64,000 nucleotides of DNA from NCBI GenBank assembly GCA_029260575.1, contig JAJDDB010000027.1:374501-438500 (forward strand), in the 5' to 3' direction. The position numbers were made by a program, and so were the translations under genes. Source of the stretch: Phycisphaerales bacterium (GTDB taxonomy: Bacteria; Planctomycetota; Phycisphaerae; Phycisphaerales; SM1A02). A model generated the notes under the pieces. The model saw nothing but the letters and a program-made list of their open reading frames with translations, made no database searches and was not told where the DNA came from. Positions 52,386 to 61,882 of the stretch are shown here, piece by piece (positions within the stretch are counted from its first letter, which is position 1; each line of letters starts with the position of its first letter).

Positions 52386-53675
52386 ATGGCGAAAGACCAA
52401 CGAACAATAATTGTCGGCGGAGGAATCGTCGGCGTGTGCGCAGCGTATGAACTGGCACGGCGCGGCAGAGATGTCCTACTGCTGGAACAGAACGCGATCG
52501 GAAGCGGCGCATCATTTGGCAATGCGGGCATCATCGCCATCGGACACCCACCGTTGCCGCGGCCGGGCCTTGCAATCAAGGTGCTACGGTGGATGATCGA
52601 TGGCTCAAGTCCGCTGTACATCCCACCACGGTTTGACCCGGAGATGATCCGCTGGTTCTGGATTTTTCACAGATCATGCACAGCTGAGCGATTTCAATTG
52701 TGCATGAAGGTGCTGGCTGATCTTGGCCGGTTGTCACAAGATTGCTTCGAACGCATTCTTGCGGATGAATCAATTGATTGTGAATACCATCGCGATGGGT
52801 GGATGGAAGTCTTCCGAACAGAAGCCGGCTTTGAAACGGGCAGGCACGAAGCGGGCATTGTTCGCAACAACGGTTTTGAAGCGACGGAATTGTCACGAGC
52901 GGAATTGCTGGATCGCGAGCCGGCATTTCAGGATGATGTCGTCGGCGCGGTGCTGTACAACGATAGCGCGTTTACAGATCCGATGCGCTTGCTCAGTGAG
53001 ATTGCATCGGCAGCGCAGCGGCATGGCGCGTCCATGCGCGAGCAATGTTCCGTCGATGAGATTGTCGTGCGAGGCAATACATGCGTCGGTGTGCGCACAG
53101 TGGGTGGTGAATTCATCGGTGGTGGCACGCTCGTTCTGGCTGCGGGAATCTGGTCGACGAAACTTGCGAAACTCATCGGTATCGACGTTCCGATGCAGGC
53201 GGGCAAGGGGTATCACCGCAACGTGCGCCGGCCGAAGGTATGCCTCGGCGTGGCGTCGGTGTTTGCTGAAGAACACGTCGCGGCGACGCCGATGGCGGAT
53301 ATGCTGCGATTGGCAGGAACGGTGGAGTTTTCCGGCATCAACAACAAGATGGTGCAGCGCAGGCTTGACATGATGAGTCAATCGGCTCGAACGTACCTGC
53401 GTGGTATGGAGCAGCAGGAAGTGATTTCTGAGTGGTGCGGACTTCGGCCTTGTACTGCTGATGGGCTGCCGGTCATTGGGTGGGCACCGAATGTCGGCGG
53501 TGTGTACATCGCAACAGGCCACGCGCGCATGGGGCTGTCACTTGCGCCGGGTACCGGTGAAATCATTGCCAAGCAATTATGTGGCGAAGAAGCGCCGATG
53601 GATATCAGTTCGATGTGCGTCGCCCGCTTCAGTCGACGGAAACGGAAAACGCGAGATCAACTCGTCGCAATGTGA
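52386..53675 (+). CDS. FAD-dependent amino-acid dehydrogenase/oxidase (DadA-like)
   Basis: 429 residues. Rossmann start TIIVGGGIVGVCAAYELARRG, then NAIGSGASFGNAGIIAIGHP, the SxxNAG pattern of DadA-type D-amino-acid dehydrogenases, and C-terminal GLRPCTADGLPVIGWAPNVGGVYIATGHARMGLSLAPGTGEIIA. Probably oxidises a D-amino acid or similar imino-forming substrate; D-hydroxyproline is one possibility. Its last 19 bp overlap the end of the convergent saccharopine-dehydrogenase-like gene. Confidence 0.85.
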   Translation: MAKDQRTIIVGGGIVGVCAAYELARRGRDVLLLEQNAIGSGASFGNAGIIAIGHPPLPRPGLAIKVLRWMIDGSSPLYIPPRFDPEMIRWFWIFHRSCTAERFQLCMKVLADLGRLSQDCFERILADESIDCEYHRDGWMEVFRTEAGFETGRHEAGIVRNNGFEATELSRAELLDREPAFQDDVVGAVLYNDSAFTDPMRLLSEIASAAQRHGASMREQCSVDEIVVRGNTCVGVRTVGGEFIGGGTLVLAAGIWSTKLAKLIGIDVPMQAGKGYHRNVRRPKVCLGVASVFAEEHVAATPMADMLRLAGTVEFSGINNKMVQRRLDMMSQSARTYLRGMEQQEVISEWCGLRPCTADGLPVIGWAPNVGGVYIATGHARMGLSLAPGTGEIIAKQLCGEEAPMDISSMCVARFSRRKRKTRDQLVAM

Positions 53676-54814
53676 TGCGTGAATTGAACACCGCGAGTTT
53701 CCAGTTCGTTCAGTACATGATCGAGCAGACTCGGGATCGCGCCGATGCGCTCCGGCGCGTGCACGCCGGGCTCGTTGAAATCGCCATTGAGAATCATGCG
53801 CGCGACTGCTGCGCACGGCAATGCTGTTGTCCGGCTCATGCTTGTGCAGCCTGAAGCTGTATGAAAGCGATCCATAAGATCCCACGACAGTGTGCACTTG
53901 GAGTTGCCGTTGGTTCCATGCACAGCCACGCGCATGACGGTCATGTCCTGCTCGCCGGGGCTGTACTGCCATTTCGGAAAGAGCATCGCTGTTGTCACAT
54001 CAATCGGCCGGATCATCTGCCCGGCGACGTTGACCGGTGCGTGGTCGAACAATCCAAGATGCCGAAGCACGCGCATCAGGTCAGCATGCCCCGGATAGCG
54101 CATGGTTTTTTCCTTCATGAACGGCACATCGAGCGTGTCGATCAGACTGCGCAGCCCGTCGGTATTAAATGCTTCAAGCGTGCCGAGGCCGGGGAACTCC
54201 AGATGTTCGATCTCGGTGAGGGCATCGCGCGTCACGATCTCGCCTTGCTGCACCAGGCGCGATGGGCGCGTGTATTCTTCGATCACATCGTACGGCGAGA
54301 AACCAGCTTTGTATTCGAACGGCCAGGTGCGTTCGACCGGAATTCCGCCGACGTAGATTTCGATTGAGTCGCATTGCTCGAGTTGTGCGTGGCCAAAGCC
54401 TGCGAACATATTGCTCATGCCAGGAGCCACTCCGCAATCGACAACTGCGGTGACGTTGTGCTGCTTTGCCAGCGCATCTAGTTGCAGTGCATTCTCGGGC
54501 ATGAAGCAAATGTCGCTGAAATTCTTGCCTGCTTCAATAACCGCGCGCAAAGTCTGCAGACCGATCGTGCTGGCGAGCGCGCCAAGGACGATGTCGAATG
54601 GCGCGATTGTCTGCTTCACAACAGCAGCGTCATTGAGATCAGCCTCGATGGTGTTGATTGTTCGATTGTGCAGGCGCTGCGCGAGTGCGGCAGCTCGCTG
54701 CAGCGCATCCGGCCGAACATCGGCGATGCTGACATCGATCGCTGGATCGCCAGCCAGATCCGCAGCCATGACTGAGCCGACCATTCCCGCGCCAAGTACG
54801 ATTGCCCGTGGCAT
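53657..54814 (-). CDS. Saccharopine dehydrogenase-like / lysine 6-dehydrogenase-like protein
   Basis: 385 residues. Rossmann start RAIVLGAGMVGSVMAADLAG, then FSDICFMPENALQLDALAKQHNVTAVVDCGVAPGMSNM, a close match to the saccharopine-dehydrogenase fold and to lysine 6-dehydrogenase type proteins (CGxxPG). C-terminus KWQYSPGEQDMTVMRVAVHG. Reaction probably lysine or a related amino acid to a semialdehyde with NAD; not certain. ATG at 54814 has GGAG eight bases upstream; a GTG at 54820 is closer than usual to that site. Confidence 0.85.
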   Translation of the reverse strand: MPRAIVLGAGMVGSVMAADLAGDPAIDVSIADVRPDALQRAAALAQRLHNRTINTIEADLNDAAVVKQTIAPFDIVLGALASTIGLQTLRAVIEAGKNFSDICFMPENALQLDALAKQHNVTAVVDCGVAPGMSNMFAGFGHAQLEQCDSIEIYVGGIPVERTWPFEYKAGFSPYDVIEEYTRPSRLVQQGEIVTRDALTEIEHLEFPGLGTLEAFNTDGLRSLIDTLDVPFMKEKTMRYPGHADLMRVLRHLGLFDHAPVNVAGQMIRPIDVTTAMLFPKWQYSPGEQDMTVMRVAVHGTNGNSKCTLSWDLMDRFHTASGCTSMSRTTALPCAAVARMILNGDFNEPGVHAPERIGAIPSLLDHVLNELETRGVQFTHHIATS

Positions 54815-55310
54815 ATGCACCGCTCCTGTAATTGTCCGACGTCAGTGTCAGGATCGGCGAACGTAGTGATGGCCCTCGCTATGGTCAAGCGAGCTCGTTC
54901 ATAGGCTATCAAGCACCTTGAGAGTTCTAACTGTATGACCTGGCGTGACTAACACAAATATGACGGATTGGGTGATTTGACCGGCTTTGAGCACCGATAA
55001 AGCTGCTGGAAGGGCTTTGCCCCCCGATGGGAAAGCTTCTCTCCGTGGCCCACGAAGTGCTGGTTGCCATTCCGAACGGCAGTCGGTGGACAAGAAACGG
55101 GTTGGATCAATCTCCCCTCCATGATCCAGCCCATTTCTTTGCGCCCAGATCACATATTCTCGGACGTTGCATCAGCGCAATCGACCCGTGCGAATCGCGA
55201 ACATCTGCAATTTCAACCAGTTATGGGAATGAAGTGCTGCTGCGTGCGTCATACACTGAGGATGGCGATACGTAGTTGTGCGCGCTGATTCTGAATCCAG
55301 GAGGTGCTTT
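54815..55310. other. 500-bp intergenic region, unexplained
   Basis: Short frames in several directions, none recognised. Leftward between 54899 and 55153, overlapping frames have ordinary amino acid content but no family match, so a small or decayed gene cannot be ruled out. Contains the promoter of the 55.3 kb gene, whose ribosome site AGGAGG is at its right edge. Confidence 0.35.
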
Positions 55311-56315
55311 ATGCTCCATCGACTCACCGTTTCTGCCCTGCTGCTTGCCGGGTCAACCGCTTTGTGTGGTTTCACTTCCGACGCCAGTGCTGACAACCGT
55401 TGCTCAACGCTGTACGTCTGGGGGCATCAGTCGTACTTCGGCGATCGATTCGTGTACAGCCACAGGCACGCATATCCCCGGCACTCGTATCGTTCATCAC
55501 GCCATTACATTTACTATCGGCGAGTACCGCACTTCTATTCTTCGTCATACAGCAACGTGCATACATCAAATTACTACGCGTCGCCGGAGTATCGCGCCTA
55601 TTTCAACAAGGGGCCGTATTTCGAGCCGTCTGAATATTCAGATGAGCAGCGATATCAATCGCCGAACACGCGGCCGTACACACCGAACTGTGAACCGAAC
55701 AGTGCTGATGTATATAGCGATGAGCAGGTGTATGACGCTCCGAACATCGAGCGACAACCAATTGCACAGCCGACGCTTGATGAGCAGCGTGCAAGGCAGC
55801 GCCACCTGCTGAGCGCAACCGAAGGATCAACATTGATTGAGCGCGGTTGGTCATTGCTCGAAACGGGTGATGCTGCAACTGCGATGCCCGTGTTTGCGAA
55901 AGCCGCAATGTTGCGCAGCGATGATGTACAGCCGCGCATCGGCTATGCGCTGGCGGCAACGCTGGAAGGTCACGAGATGATTGCAGCGTGGGCGTTTCGC
56001 ACAGGTGTATTGACTGACGCTGCGGCATTGTCCGAGGTGACACTGGATAACAGTGTTGCAGAAGCGCTGGACAGCGAACTCACGCGTTTGCAGGAAGCGA
56101 AATTCAGTGATGATGATGGCAAGCGAGATGCGGTTGTGATCGTGTCGGTGCTTGCGATACTGCTGGACCGGGAGATGGTTCTCGATAATGCGCTCGAACA
56201 GCTTGCAGCACTCGACGAGCCAACGACGATGCAGGCTCTGATCAAGGCGTCGAAGGCACGATCCAATGCTGATGCAGAAGACGCCCCCGCGGAAACTGTG
56301 GCTACGGCAAACTGA
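55311..56315 (+). CDS. Exported Tyr/Ser/His-rich protein with helical repeat C-terminus
   Basis: 334 residues. Signal peptide MLHRLTVSALLLAGSTALCGFTSDASA. Residues about 30-160 are low complexity, rich in Tyr, Ser, His, Arg, Pro (SHRHAYPRHSYRSSRHYIYY). The rest is alanine-rich and helical, TPR-like (LIERGWSLLETGDAATAMPVFAKAAMLRSDD). AGGAGG precedes the ATG. Family not recognised. A similar Tyr-rich/TPR layout is seen in planctomycete exported proteins. Confidence 0.7.
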   Translation: MLHRLTVSALLLAGSTALCGFTSDASADNRCSTLYVWGHQSYFGDRFVYSHRHAYPRHSYRSSRHYIYYRRVPHFYSSSYSNVHTSNYYASPEYRAYFNKGPYFEPSEYSDEQRYQSPNTRPYTPNCEPNSADVYSDEQVYDAPNIERQPIAQPTLDEQRARQRHLLSATEGSTLIERGWSLLETGDAATAMPVFAKAAMLRSDDVQPRIGYALAATLEGHEMIAAWAFRTGVLTDAAALSEVTLDNSVAEALDSELTRLQEAKFSDDDGKRDAVVIVSVLAILLDREMVLDNALEQLAALDEPTTMQALIKASKARSNADAEDAPAETVATAN

Positions 56316-56378
56316 GCGACAACGTCAACTGAATCTTCTTTTGCGCGATCCGGGCGCAGTTGGTATCTTCAACACAAC

Positions 56379-57437
56379 GTGGGTCAAACCATAGATGAAC
56401 TGAGTCGCGGATTTCGTTTTTTCGCAGATATGTGTAGCGAGCGCTCGCTGCTGTATGCGCATCTGTCTGCGTGTGTGGCTGGCGATCCGCAGATTCTGAA
56501 GATAGCAGCGCCAGCACGCCCCGGTCACTCGCCGGTGAATCTGTTGTTTGCAGCAGTGAACTATCTGCTGTTGAACGGTCTTGAGCATCCGCTGCGTGAT
56601 TTCTATCCGATGCTTGACGGAACCGGGGATCCGGCACATTCGTTTCAGCCGTTTGCTGATTTCTGTCAGACCTTTAGCGATGAAATCACTGACCTTGTCG
56701 CAACGCGTTCCGTGCAGACCAACGATGTAGGGCGTTCGGCGCTTCTCCTGCCGGGGTTTTATCATGCTTCTCGTGCATTCGGCCAACAACAACTGCATCT
56801 GATCGAAGTCGGGTGCAGCGCCGGTTTGCATCTGCTGTTTGATCACTACAGCTACCAATACATCAATCCGGATAGTTCGGTGCAGCACGTTGGCAGTGAG
56901 AGCAGTGTTGCATTGCAGACAACCATTACGAGCGAAGACAACCTGCCGAATCTTGGCTCGATGCCGGTGATTGCAGGCCGCACTGGCATCGATGTGGAGC
57001 CGGTTGATGTGAATGATGAAGACGCTGTGCGGTGGGTTGAATCACTAATCTGGGCCGATGATGTGCAGCGCATCGAACGATTTCGCAGTGCAATTGCGTA
57101 TGCACAGCAACATCCGCCGATGCTCATCACAGGCGATGGAATTGCTGCACTTCCGGATGCACTCAGTAGCGTCGGAGTTGGCGCATTACCGTGCGTGTTT
57201 CACAGCCACGCGATCTACATCATGGATGATGCCTGGCGGAAACAGTTTCACGAGACGATCGCAGCCCTCGGCAGGCAACGTGATCTTGCGCATCTCTCAC
57301 TGGAATGGCTTGGCGACGATTCCGGTCCGCAGCTTGTTTTGTCGCTGCATCGTGATGGCACCATCGAACGACTGCACCTGGCGGACTGCCAGCAGCACGG
57401 GCGCTGGCTGCGATGGATGGGCAGCGACTCCAATTGA
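56379..57437 (+). CDS. DUF2332 family protein
   Basis: 352 residues from a GTG at 56379. DUF2332 signatures: APARPGHSPVNLLFAAVNYLLL, LHLIEVGCSAGLHLLFDHYSY (methyltransferase-like EVGxSAGL), and GIDVEPVDVNDEDAVRWVESLIW. Fold resembles a SAM-dependent methyltransferase but activity is unknown. Soluble, no signal. Confidence 0.85.
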   Translation: MGQTIDELSRGFRFFADMCSERSLLYAHLSACVAGDPQILKIAAPARPGHSPVNLLFAAVNYLLLNGLEHPLRDFYPMLDGTGDPAHSFQPFADFCQTFSDEITDLVATRSVQTNDVGRSALLLPGFYHASRAFGQQQLHLIEVGCSAGLHLLFDHYSYQYINPDSSVQHVGSESSVALQTTITSEDNLPNLGSMPVIAGRTGIDVEPVDVNDEDAVRWVESLIWADDVQRIERFRSAIAYAQQHPPMLITGDGIAALPDALSSVGVGALPCVFHSHAIYIMDDAWRKQFHETIAALGRQRDLAHLSLEWLGDDSGPQLVLSLHRDGTIERLHLADCQQHGRWLRWMGSDSN

Positions 57438-57444
57438 TGCCTAT

Positions 57445-57762
57445 TCATATGTCGAGTCTGGACCATGTAACGTGCGCATCCCAATCAACTCTCCGATCAC
57501 GATACGCGGCGAAGACCGTGACGATTTCTTCGAGTGTGTAGTTAGTGCGTTCAGCTCGGAAGTGTGCATCGGTGTCGCCGAGTTGATACTCAAGATCGAA
57601 TCCAACCTGCATATCGCCGCTGCACTGCAAATATGACATCTCGGTCTGTTCGAGGATTGCAAACGCATCTCCATCATCGACGCGCAATTGCGAAAGCGTC
57701 TCGCGAATCTCCCGTGTGGTCGGGTCTATGAATTCATGGCCTGTGCCTGTGATGAGTCGCAT
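57445..57762 (-). CDS. Hypothetical protein, 105 residues
   Basis: MRLITGTGHEFIDPTTREI, then ETLSQLRVDDGDAFAILEQTEMSYLQCSG and GFDLEYQLGDTDAHFRAERTNYTLEEIVTVFAAY. Looks like a real globular alpha/beta protein, acidic, possibly an immunity-type or regulatory fold, but no family recognised. Convergent with the DUF2332 gene, seven bases apart. Confidence 0.6.
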   Translation of the reverse strand: MRLITGTGHEFIDPTTREIRETLSQLRVDDGDAFAILEQTEMSYLQCSGDMQVGFDLEYQLGDTDAHFRAERTNYTLEEIVTVFAAYRDRRVDWDAHVTWSRLDI

Positions 57763-57900
57763 CGGCGGTGCTCCCGATCAACTGTACGGGAACAGATCGC
57801 TGCACATCGGCATTCGGGCGATCACGCGTTCCCATAAACCACCGACATGCACCGGCTCAGGGTCGCCGGATCGAATTCAGCGGTCCGTTCGGAGCGATCA

Positions 57901-57937
57901 AGAAAAAAGACGAGCCCGGTTCAAAGAACCGGGCTCA
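57901..57937 (-). terminator. Rho-independent terminator of the tRNA cluster
   Basis: Perfect 11-bp stem GAGCCCGGTTC/GAACCGGGCTC (57913-57923, 57927-57937) with AAA loop; leftward it is followed by GTCTTTTTTCTT. Confidence 0.92.
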
Positions 57938-57939
57938 AT

Positions 57940-58012
57940 CGGGGTGACAGGATTTGAACCTGCGGCCTCGTCGTCCCGAACGACGCGCTCTACCAAGCTG
58001 AGCTACACCCCG
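57940..58012 (-). tRNA. tRNA-Pro (anticodon CGG)
   Basis: Acceptor CGGGGTG/CACCCCG, anticodon stem CGTCG/CGACG with loop TTCGGGA (anticodon CGG), T-arm GCAGG/CCTGT. No encoded CCA. Last of three leftward tRNAs. Confidence 0.95.
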
Positions 58013-58038
58013 CGAGAAAACTCGCGATACAGCCGAAG

Positions 58039-58121
58039 TGGGCGGAGCAGGATTCGAACCTGCGAAGGCGTACGCCAACGGGTTTACAGCCCGTCCCCTT
58101 TGGCCACTTAGGTATCCGCCC
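58039..58121 (-). tRNA. tRNA-Tyr (anticodon GTA)
   Basis: 83 nt, class II with long variable arm. Acceptor GGGCGGA/TCCGCCC, anticodon stem ACGGG/CCCGT, loop CTGTAAA (GTA), T-arm GCAGG/CCTGC. No encoded CCA. Confidence 0.95.
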
Positions 58122-58223
58122 TGAAAAAACCACCGGCGGGCTGCCGCTGGCAAGTCCGGGAGTCTACCCCCCCATCAATCGGCGATCAAGGCATCCGACA
58201 TGTGACGATAAATTGGCCTGGAA

Positions 58224-58296
58224 AGCCACCGGTGGGACTCGAACCCGCAACCTGCGGTTTACAAAACCGCTGCTCTGCCAATTGAGCTACGGTGGC
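58224..58296 (-). tRNA. tRNA-Thr (anticodon TGT)
   Basis: Acceptor GCCACCG/CGGTGGC, anticodon stem GCGGT/ACCGC with loop TTTGTAA (TGT). No encoded CCA. First of the leftward Thr-Tyr-Pro cluster. Confidence 0.95.
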
Positions 58297-58358
58297 GAAG
58301 TGCTGGAGCATAGCGTCAGCAGTGACTACGGACCAGCGAGCACATATGCCAGCCGGCA

Positions 58359-59549
58359 TTACGGCAAGTCATCAGAGCCGGGCGGCGAGTCGTCGGCTTC
58401 GGCAGCGGCGGCGGCTTCCTCCGCTTCGACTTCCATCAGAATCTCAGCCGCGCGCATTGCAGATTGATTTGCCAGATCAACCTGTCCTTGCGCTCGAAGC
58501 ACAGTAGCCCGCATCTCGTACAGCGACGCAAGATCCCGGCCACGGGCATACGGAAGCAACTCGGCAACGAAGTTCATCAATATGTCGAATTCCTGATTCT
58601 GCGCAGCAATTACAATTGCCCGAAGCGTGACAGCAAGATGCAATTCTATCATTTCAGACTGCGTAAACTGCGCGCGAATAGCTGCGGCTTGCGCCACATG
58701 TTTTTCACCCAAGTCCTGCTGCCCAAATTCGATGAGAGCATTACCAAGCGCTTCATGGGCAAGTGAATGTTCCGGCACATGCGATAAGGCTCTTCGAAGC
58801 TGCTCCACACCCTGTTCATGTTCACCGGCATCAAGATGTGATACGCCTCGCAAGTAGTAAATGTCATACCAACGTGCAGCGACAAGCTCATCCCAATGCC
58901 TGTCGAGAATATCCGCGGCATCTGCAAATCGTTCAGCATACACGTAGGCCGTTGCAGCAATGCGCACTGCGTCAAGATTCGACGGCGTCTTCACAATCGC
59001 CGCTTCGATAGCGTCAGCGGCTTCGTCATAGCGTTCCAGATGGAGCAATGCGCTGGCCAACTTCATCGACTCTGCTGAGATGAGTTCGCCCTCGGGCCGA
59101 TCGCGCAGCAGCAACACGAGTTGCTCCCACAGGTGCATCTGCTCAAGACCGCGCGCATACAACTCTCGAGTTGGTTCATGCCAGGGATACCGTGCATACA
59201 GTCGTGAAAGGCCGTCAATTGCTTCGTCGTCGAATCCGCCGGATTCAACCACCAACTGACGAGCCATGGTGATTCCCCGCTGGGCCTTCGCCACCGACGC
59301 CGGGTTAAAATCCTCGACCAAATCGTCACCCGGAGCGGGCGGCGCATTGTTCGTCGTTGTACTCGGTGCCGACTGTTTGGTCTCCGAAACATTCGCATCG
59401 GCAGTGCTCTCAGCGACAGCATCGGAACCGTTCTCGTTCGTGCGGTCGACCCGGTCATCGTCAGCGGTGTTGGAACAACCCGCGCCGCCGATCACCATCA
59501 CTGTCATAAGCCACATTCCATACACACACTCAAGGAATGGTTTGCTCAT
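58359..59549 (-). CDS. Lipoprotein with TPR repeats
   Basis: 396 residues. Lipoprotein signal MSKPFLECVYGMWLMTVMVIGGAGC with lipobox Cys25, so tethered to a membrane. Thr/Ser/Asp-rich linker to about 75, then helical TPR-like repeats to about 370 (ALLHLERYDEAADAIEAAIVKTPSNLDAV, LRGVSHLDAGEHEQGVEQLRRALSHVPEHSLAHEALGNALIEFGQ). Tail of Ala/Glu. Probably a scaffold. ATG at 59549 has TAGGA eight bases upstream; 59555 is an alternative. Leftward, downstream of mnmG. Confidence 0.85.
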   Translation of the reverse strand: MSKPFLECVYGMWLMTVMVIGGAGCSNTADDDRVDRTNENGSDAVAESTADANVSETKQSAPSTTTNNAPPAPGDDLVEDFNPASVAKAQRGITMARQLVVESGGFDDEAIDGLSRLYARYPWHEPTRELYARGLEQMHLWEQLVLLLRDRPEGELISAESMKLASALLHLERYDEAADAIEAAIVKTPSNLDAVRIAATAYVYAERFADAADILDRHWDELVAARWYDIYYLRGVSHLDAGEHEQGVEQLRRALSHVPEHSLAHEALGNALIEFGQQDLGEKHVAQAAAIRAQFTQSEMIELHLAVTLRAIVIAAQNQEFDILMNFVAELLPYARGRDLASLYEMRATVLRAQGQVDLANQSAMRAAEILMEVEAEEAAAAAEADDSPPGSDDLP

Positions 59550-59718
59550 TTGCATATTCCTACCACGGCTTGTCATTGATACCGATTCCACTGTTCAGGA
59601 TGTGGGTTGAAGTCCTTAAACGCATACTTGATCCGTACAGAATATCACCGCACGAGAAATGCGTCGAAGGAACTCCTGCGCGAACGCTCGATGTATTCCT
59701 GCGATTCAACGATGCAAC

Positions 59719-61701
59719 TTATGGCCCAACTGGGACCGCACCGGGATTGCCGTGCCGCGCGCGCCTGCGTTTTTCGATGGCAATCGACAACAATGTCAGA
59801 TCAGCAGGGCTGATTCCTGCCAGTCGCGCTGCCTGCCCCATTGTTGTCGGCTGAAACCGCGTGAGTACATCCACAGCTTCACTTCGCAAGCCGGGAACCG
59901 ATGCGGGATCGAGCCAACCGGGAATGCAACGGTGCGCGCCGCCCGTCTGCCGCTTCACTTCCGCTCGCTGGCGATTGATGTAACCTTCGTATCGCGCTTC
60001 TGTCAGGACGCGCTGCACATTCGACAGATCAAACGAACCATCAAGAGCAGCGAGGATTTCTTCTGCTGTACATTCAGGACGCCGTGCGATCTGCCGAAGC
60101 GCCTTTCCATCAACAAGAACAGTATTGAATTGATTGCGAATAACATCCAATGTCTGCTGGGTTCGCTCAAAAACTCGCCAACGACAATCATCAACTAGAC
60201 CCAACTCGCGCCCAAGAGGCGTGAGTCGTTCATCGGAGTTTTCTGCTCGAAGCAACAGCCGATACTCCGCCCGGCTGGTGAACATGCGGTACGGCTCACG
60301 CGGCGTCTTGGTCACCAGATCATCGAGCATCACGCCGATGTATGCCTGATCGCGCTGCAAACGAACAAGCTCTTCATCGCGCGCCATTCGCGCAGCATTC
60401 ACGCCTGCTACGAGTCCTTGCGCCCCCGCTTCCTCATACCCCGTTGTGCAGTTGATCTGCCCAGCGAAAAACAGACCATGCACAGCCTTGGTCATGCACG
60501 TCGAATCAATTTGATGCGGCCACACCATGTCGTATTCAACCGCATATCCCCACTTCTGAACGTGCGCATTCGCACAACCCGGCATCAATTGCACGATCTG
60601 TTGCTGCACATCGATCGGCAGCGATGTGCTGATACCGTTGCAATACACTTCGTTGGTGAACAATGATTCCGGCTCGAGAAATACATGATGCGAATCGCGA
60701 CTGCCGAAGCGCACGACCTTGTCTTCGATGGATGGGCAATACCTCGGGCCGCATTCCGCTTCCATTTGGCCGCTGTACATCGGCGCCCGATCAAGATTCG
60801 CGCGGATGACATCATGCGCTGCTGCAGTCGTGTGTGTAATTCGACACTCTGATTGGGCCAGGTGCGGGAACCGACCCGCTGGAAGCACACTCGGCGTCAT
60901 GTCGGAAAACGGCACCGGCACTGCATCGCCAACTTGTACTTCCAGACTCTCCCACTCGATTGATTCGCGAGCAAGGCGCGGCGGTGTGCCGGTCTTCAAT
61001 CTGCCGAGTTCAAAGCCGAGTTCCTGCAACGTGGTGGAAATTCCCGTTGCCGCTGCTTCGCCGATTCTGCCGCCGGTTGTACGTGTTTCGCCGGTGTGCA
61101 TCAGGCCGCGCATGAACGTGCCGGTTGTCAACACAACCGCGCAGCTCCGCAGCATCATCGCTTCTGTTGTTGGCTCGCTCGACTGCGATGGATACACAGC
61201 CGTGGCTCGACAGTCCGCACGAATGTTGGATTCGATAGCGCCTTTATGTGCTGTCACGACACCCGCGCCAGCCGGGATGCGCACACCAATGACCTGTCCC
61301 TGTTCAACAACAATGTCATCAATCGTGCCCGCAATGACATCGATGTTCGGCCGCGTGCTGAGAATGCGCTGCACCTCCGCAGCGTAGGCATACTTGTCCG
61401 CCTGTGCCCGTGGGCCGCGCACTGCAGCGCCTTTGGATGTGTTGAGCATCTTGAACATGATGCCCGTTGCGTCGATGGCTCTGCCCATGATGCCGCCGAG
61501 CGCATCGATCTCGCGGACGATCTGCCCCTTGCCGAGTCCGCCGATCGCCGGGTTGCAGGACATTTGCCCGATCCGAGCCGGGTCCATGGTGATCAGCGCA
61601 ACACGACCGCCGGCAGATTCCAGCGCAGCAGCAGCAGCCCACGCTGCTTCGGTGCCCGCGTGTCCGCCGCCGATCACGATGATGTCGTAGTGGTCCCGCA
61701 T
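59719..61701 (-). CDS. mnmG: tRNA uridine 5-carboxymethylaminomethyl modification enzyme MnmG
   Basis: 660 residues. FAD protein that, with MnmE, modifies U34 of several tRNAs. FAD motif IIVIGGGHAGTEAAWAAAAALESAG (one or two extra residues in the helix), then MSCNPAIGGLGKGQIVREIDALGG and LNTSKGAAVRGPRAQADK, both MnmG signatures; RAEYRLLLRAENSDERLTPLGRELGL and FQPTTMGQAARLAGISPADLTLL at the C-terminus. Normal length with a short extra tail. No mnmE in window. Confidence 0.96.
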   Translation of the reverse strand: MRDHYDIIVIGGGHAGTEAAWAAAAALESAGGRVALITMDPARIGQMSCNPAIGGLGKGQIVREIDALGGIMGRAIDATGIMFKMLNTSKGAAVRGPRAQADKYAYAAEVQRILSTRPNIDVIAGTIDDIVVEQGQVIGVRIPAGAGVVTAHKGAIESNIRADCRATAVYPSQSSEPTTEAMMLRSCAVVLTTGTFMRGLMHTGETRTTGGRIGEAAATGISTTLQELGFELGRLKTGTPPRLARESIEWESLEVQVGDAVPVPFSDMTPSVLPAGRFPHLAQSECRITHTTAAAHDVIRANLDRAPMYSGQMEAECGPRYCPSIEDKVVRFGSRDSHHVFLEPESLFTNEVYCNGISTSLPIDVQQQIVQLMPGCANAHVQKWGYAVEYDMVWPHQIDSTCMTKAVHGLFFAGQINCTTGYEEAGAQGLVAGVNAARMARDEELVRLQRDQAYIGVMLDDLVTKTPREPYRMFTSRAEYRLLLRAENSDERLTPLGRELGLVDDCRWRVFERTQQTLDVIRNQFNTVLVDGKALRQIARRPECTAEEILAALDGSFDLSNVQRVLTEARYEGYINRQRAEVKRQTGGAHRCIPGWLDPASVPGLRSEAVDVLTRFQPTTMGQAARLAGISPADLTLLSIAIEKRRRARHGNPGAVPVGP

Positions 61702-61741
61702 ACGCCATCAGGATAGGAAGATGACCGGTGACAGGACAGTC

Positions 61742-61775
61742 CGCAGAGTATTCACCACGGAGAGCACGGAGGACG
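61742..61775. repeat. Fragment of the CACGGAGAGCACGGAG-type dispersed repeat
   Basis: TTCACCACGGAGAGCACGGA. Related in style to the ends of the MITE-like element at 21.7 kb. Only one end visible. Confidence 0.35.
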
Positions 61776-61882
61776 CGAGCAGATGCCGACGGTCGAGAGC
61801 GCGGTCGCCGACTTCAACACGCTGGGCATCCAGATGCGCGGCTACCAGAACTTGACTCCGATGGCGCGGTATCATTCGCAGC

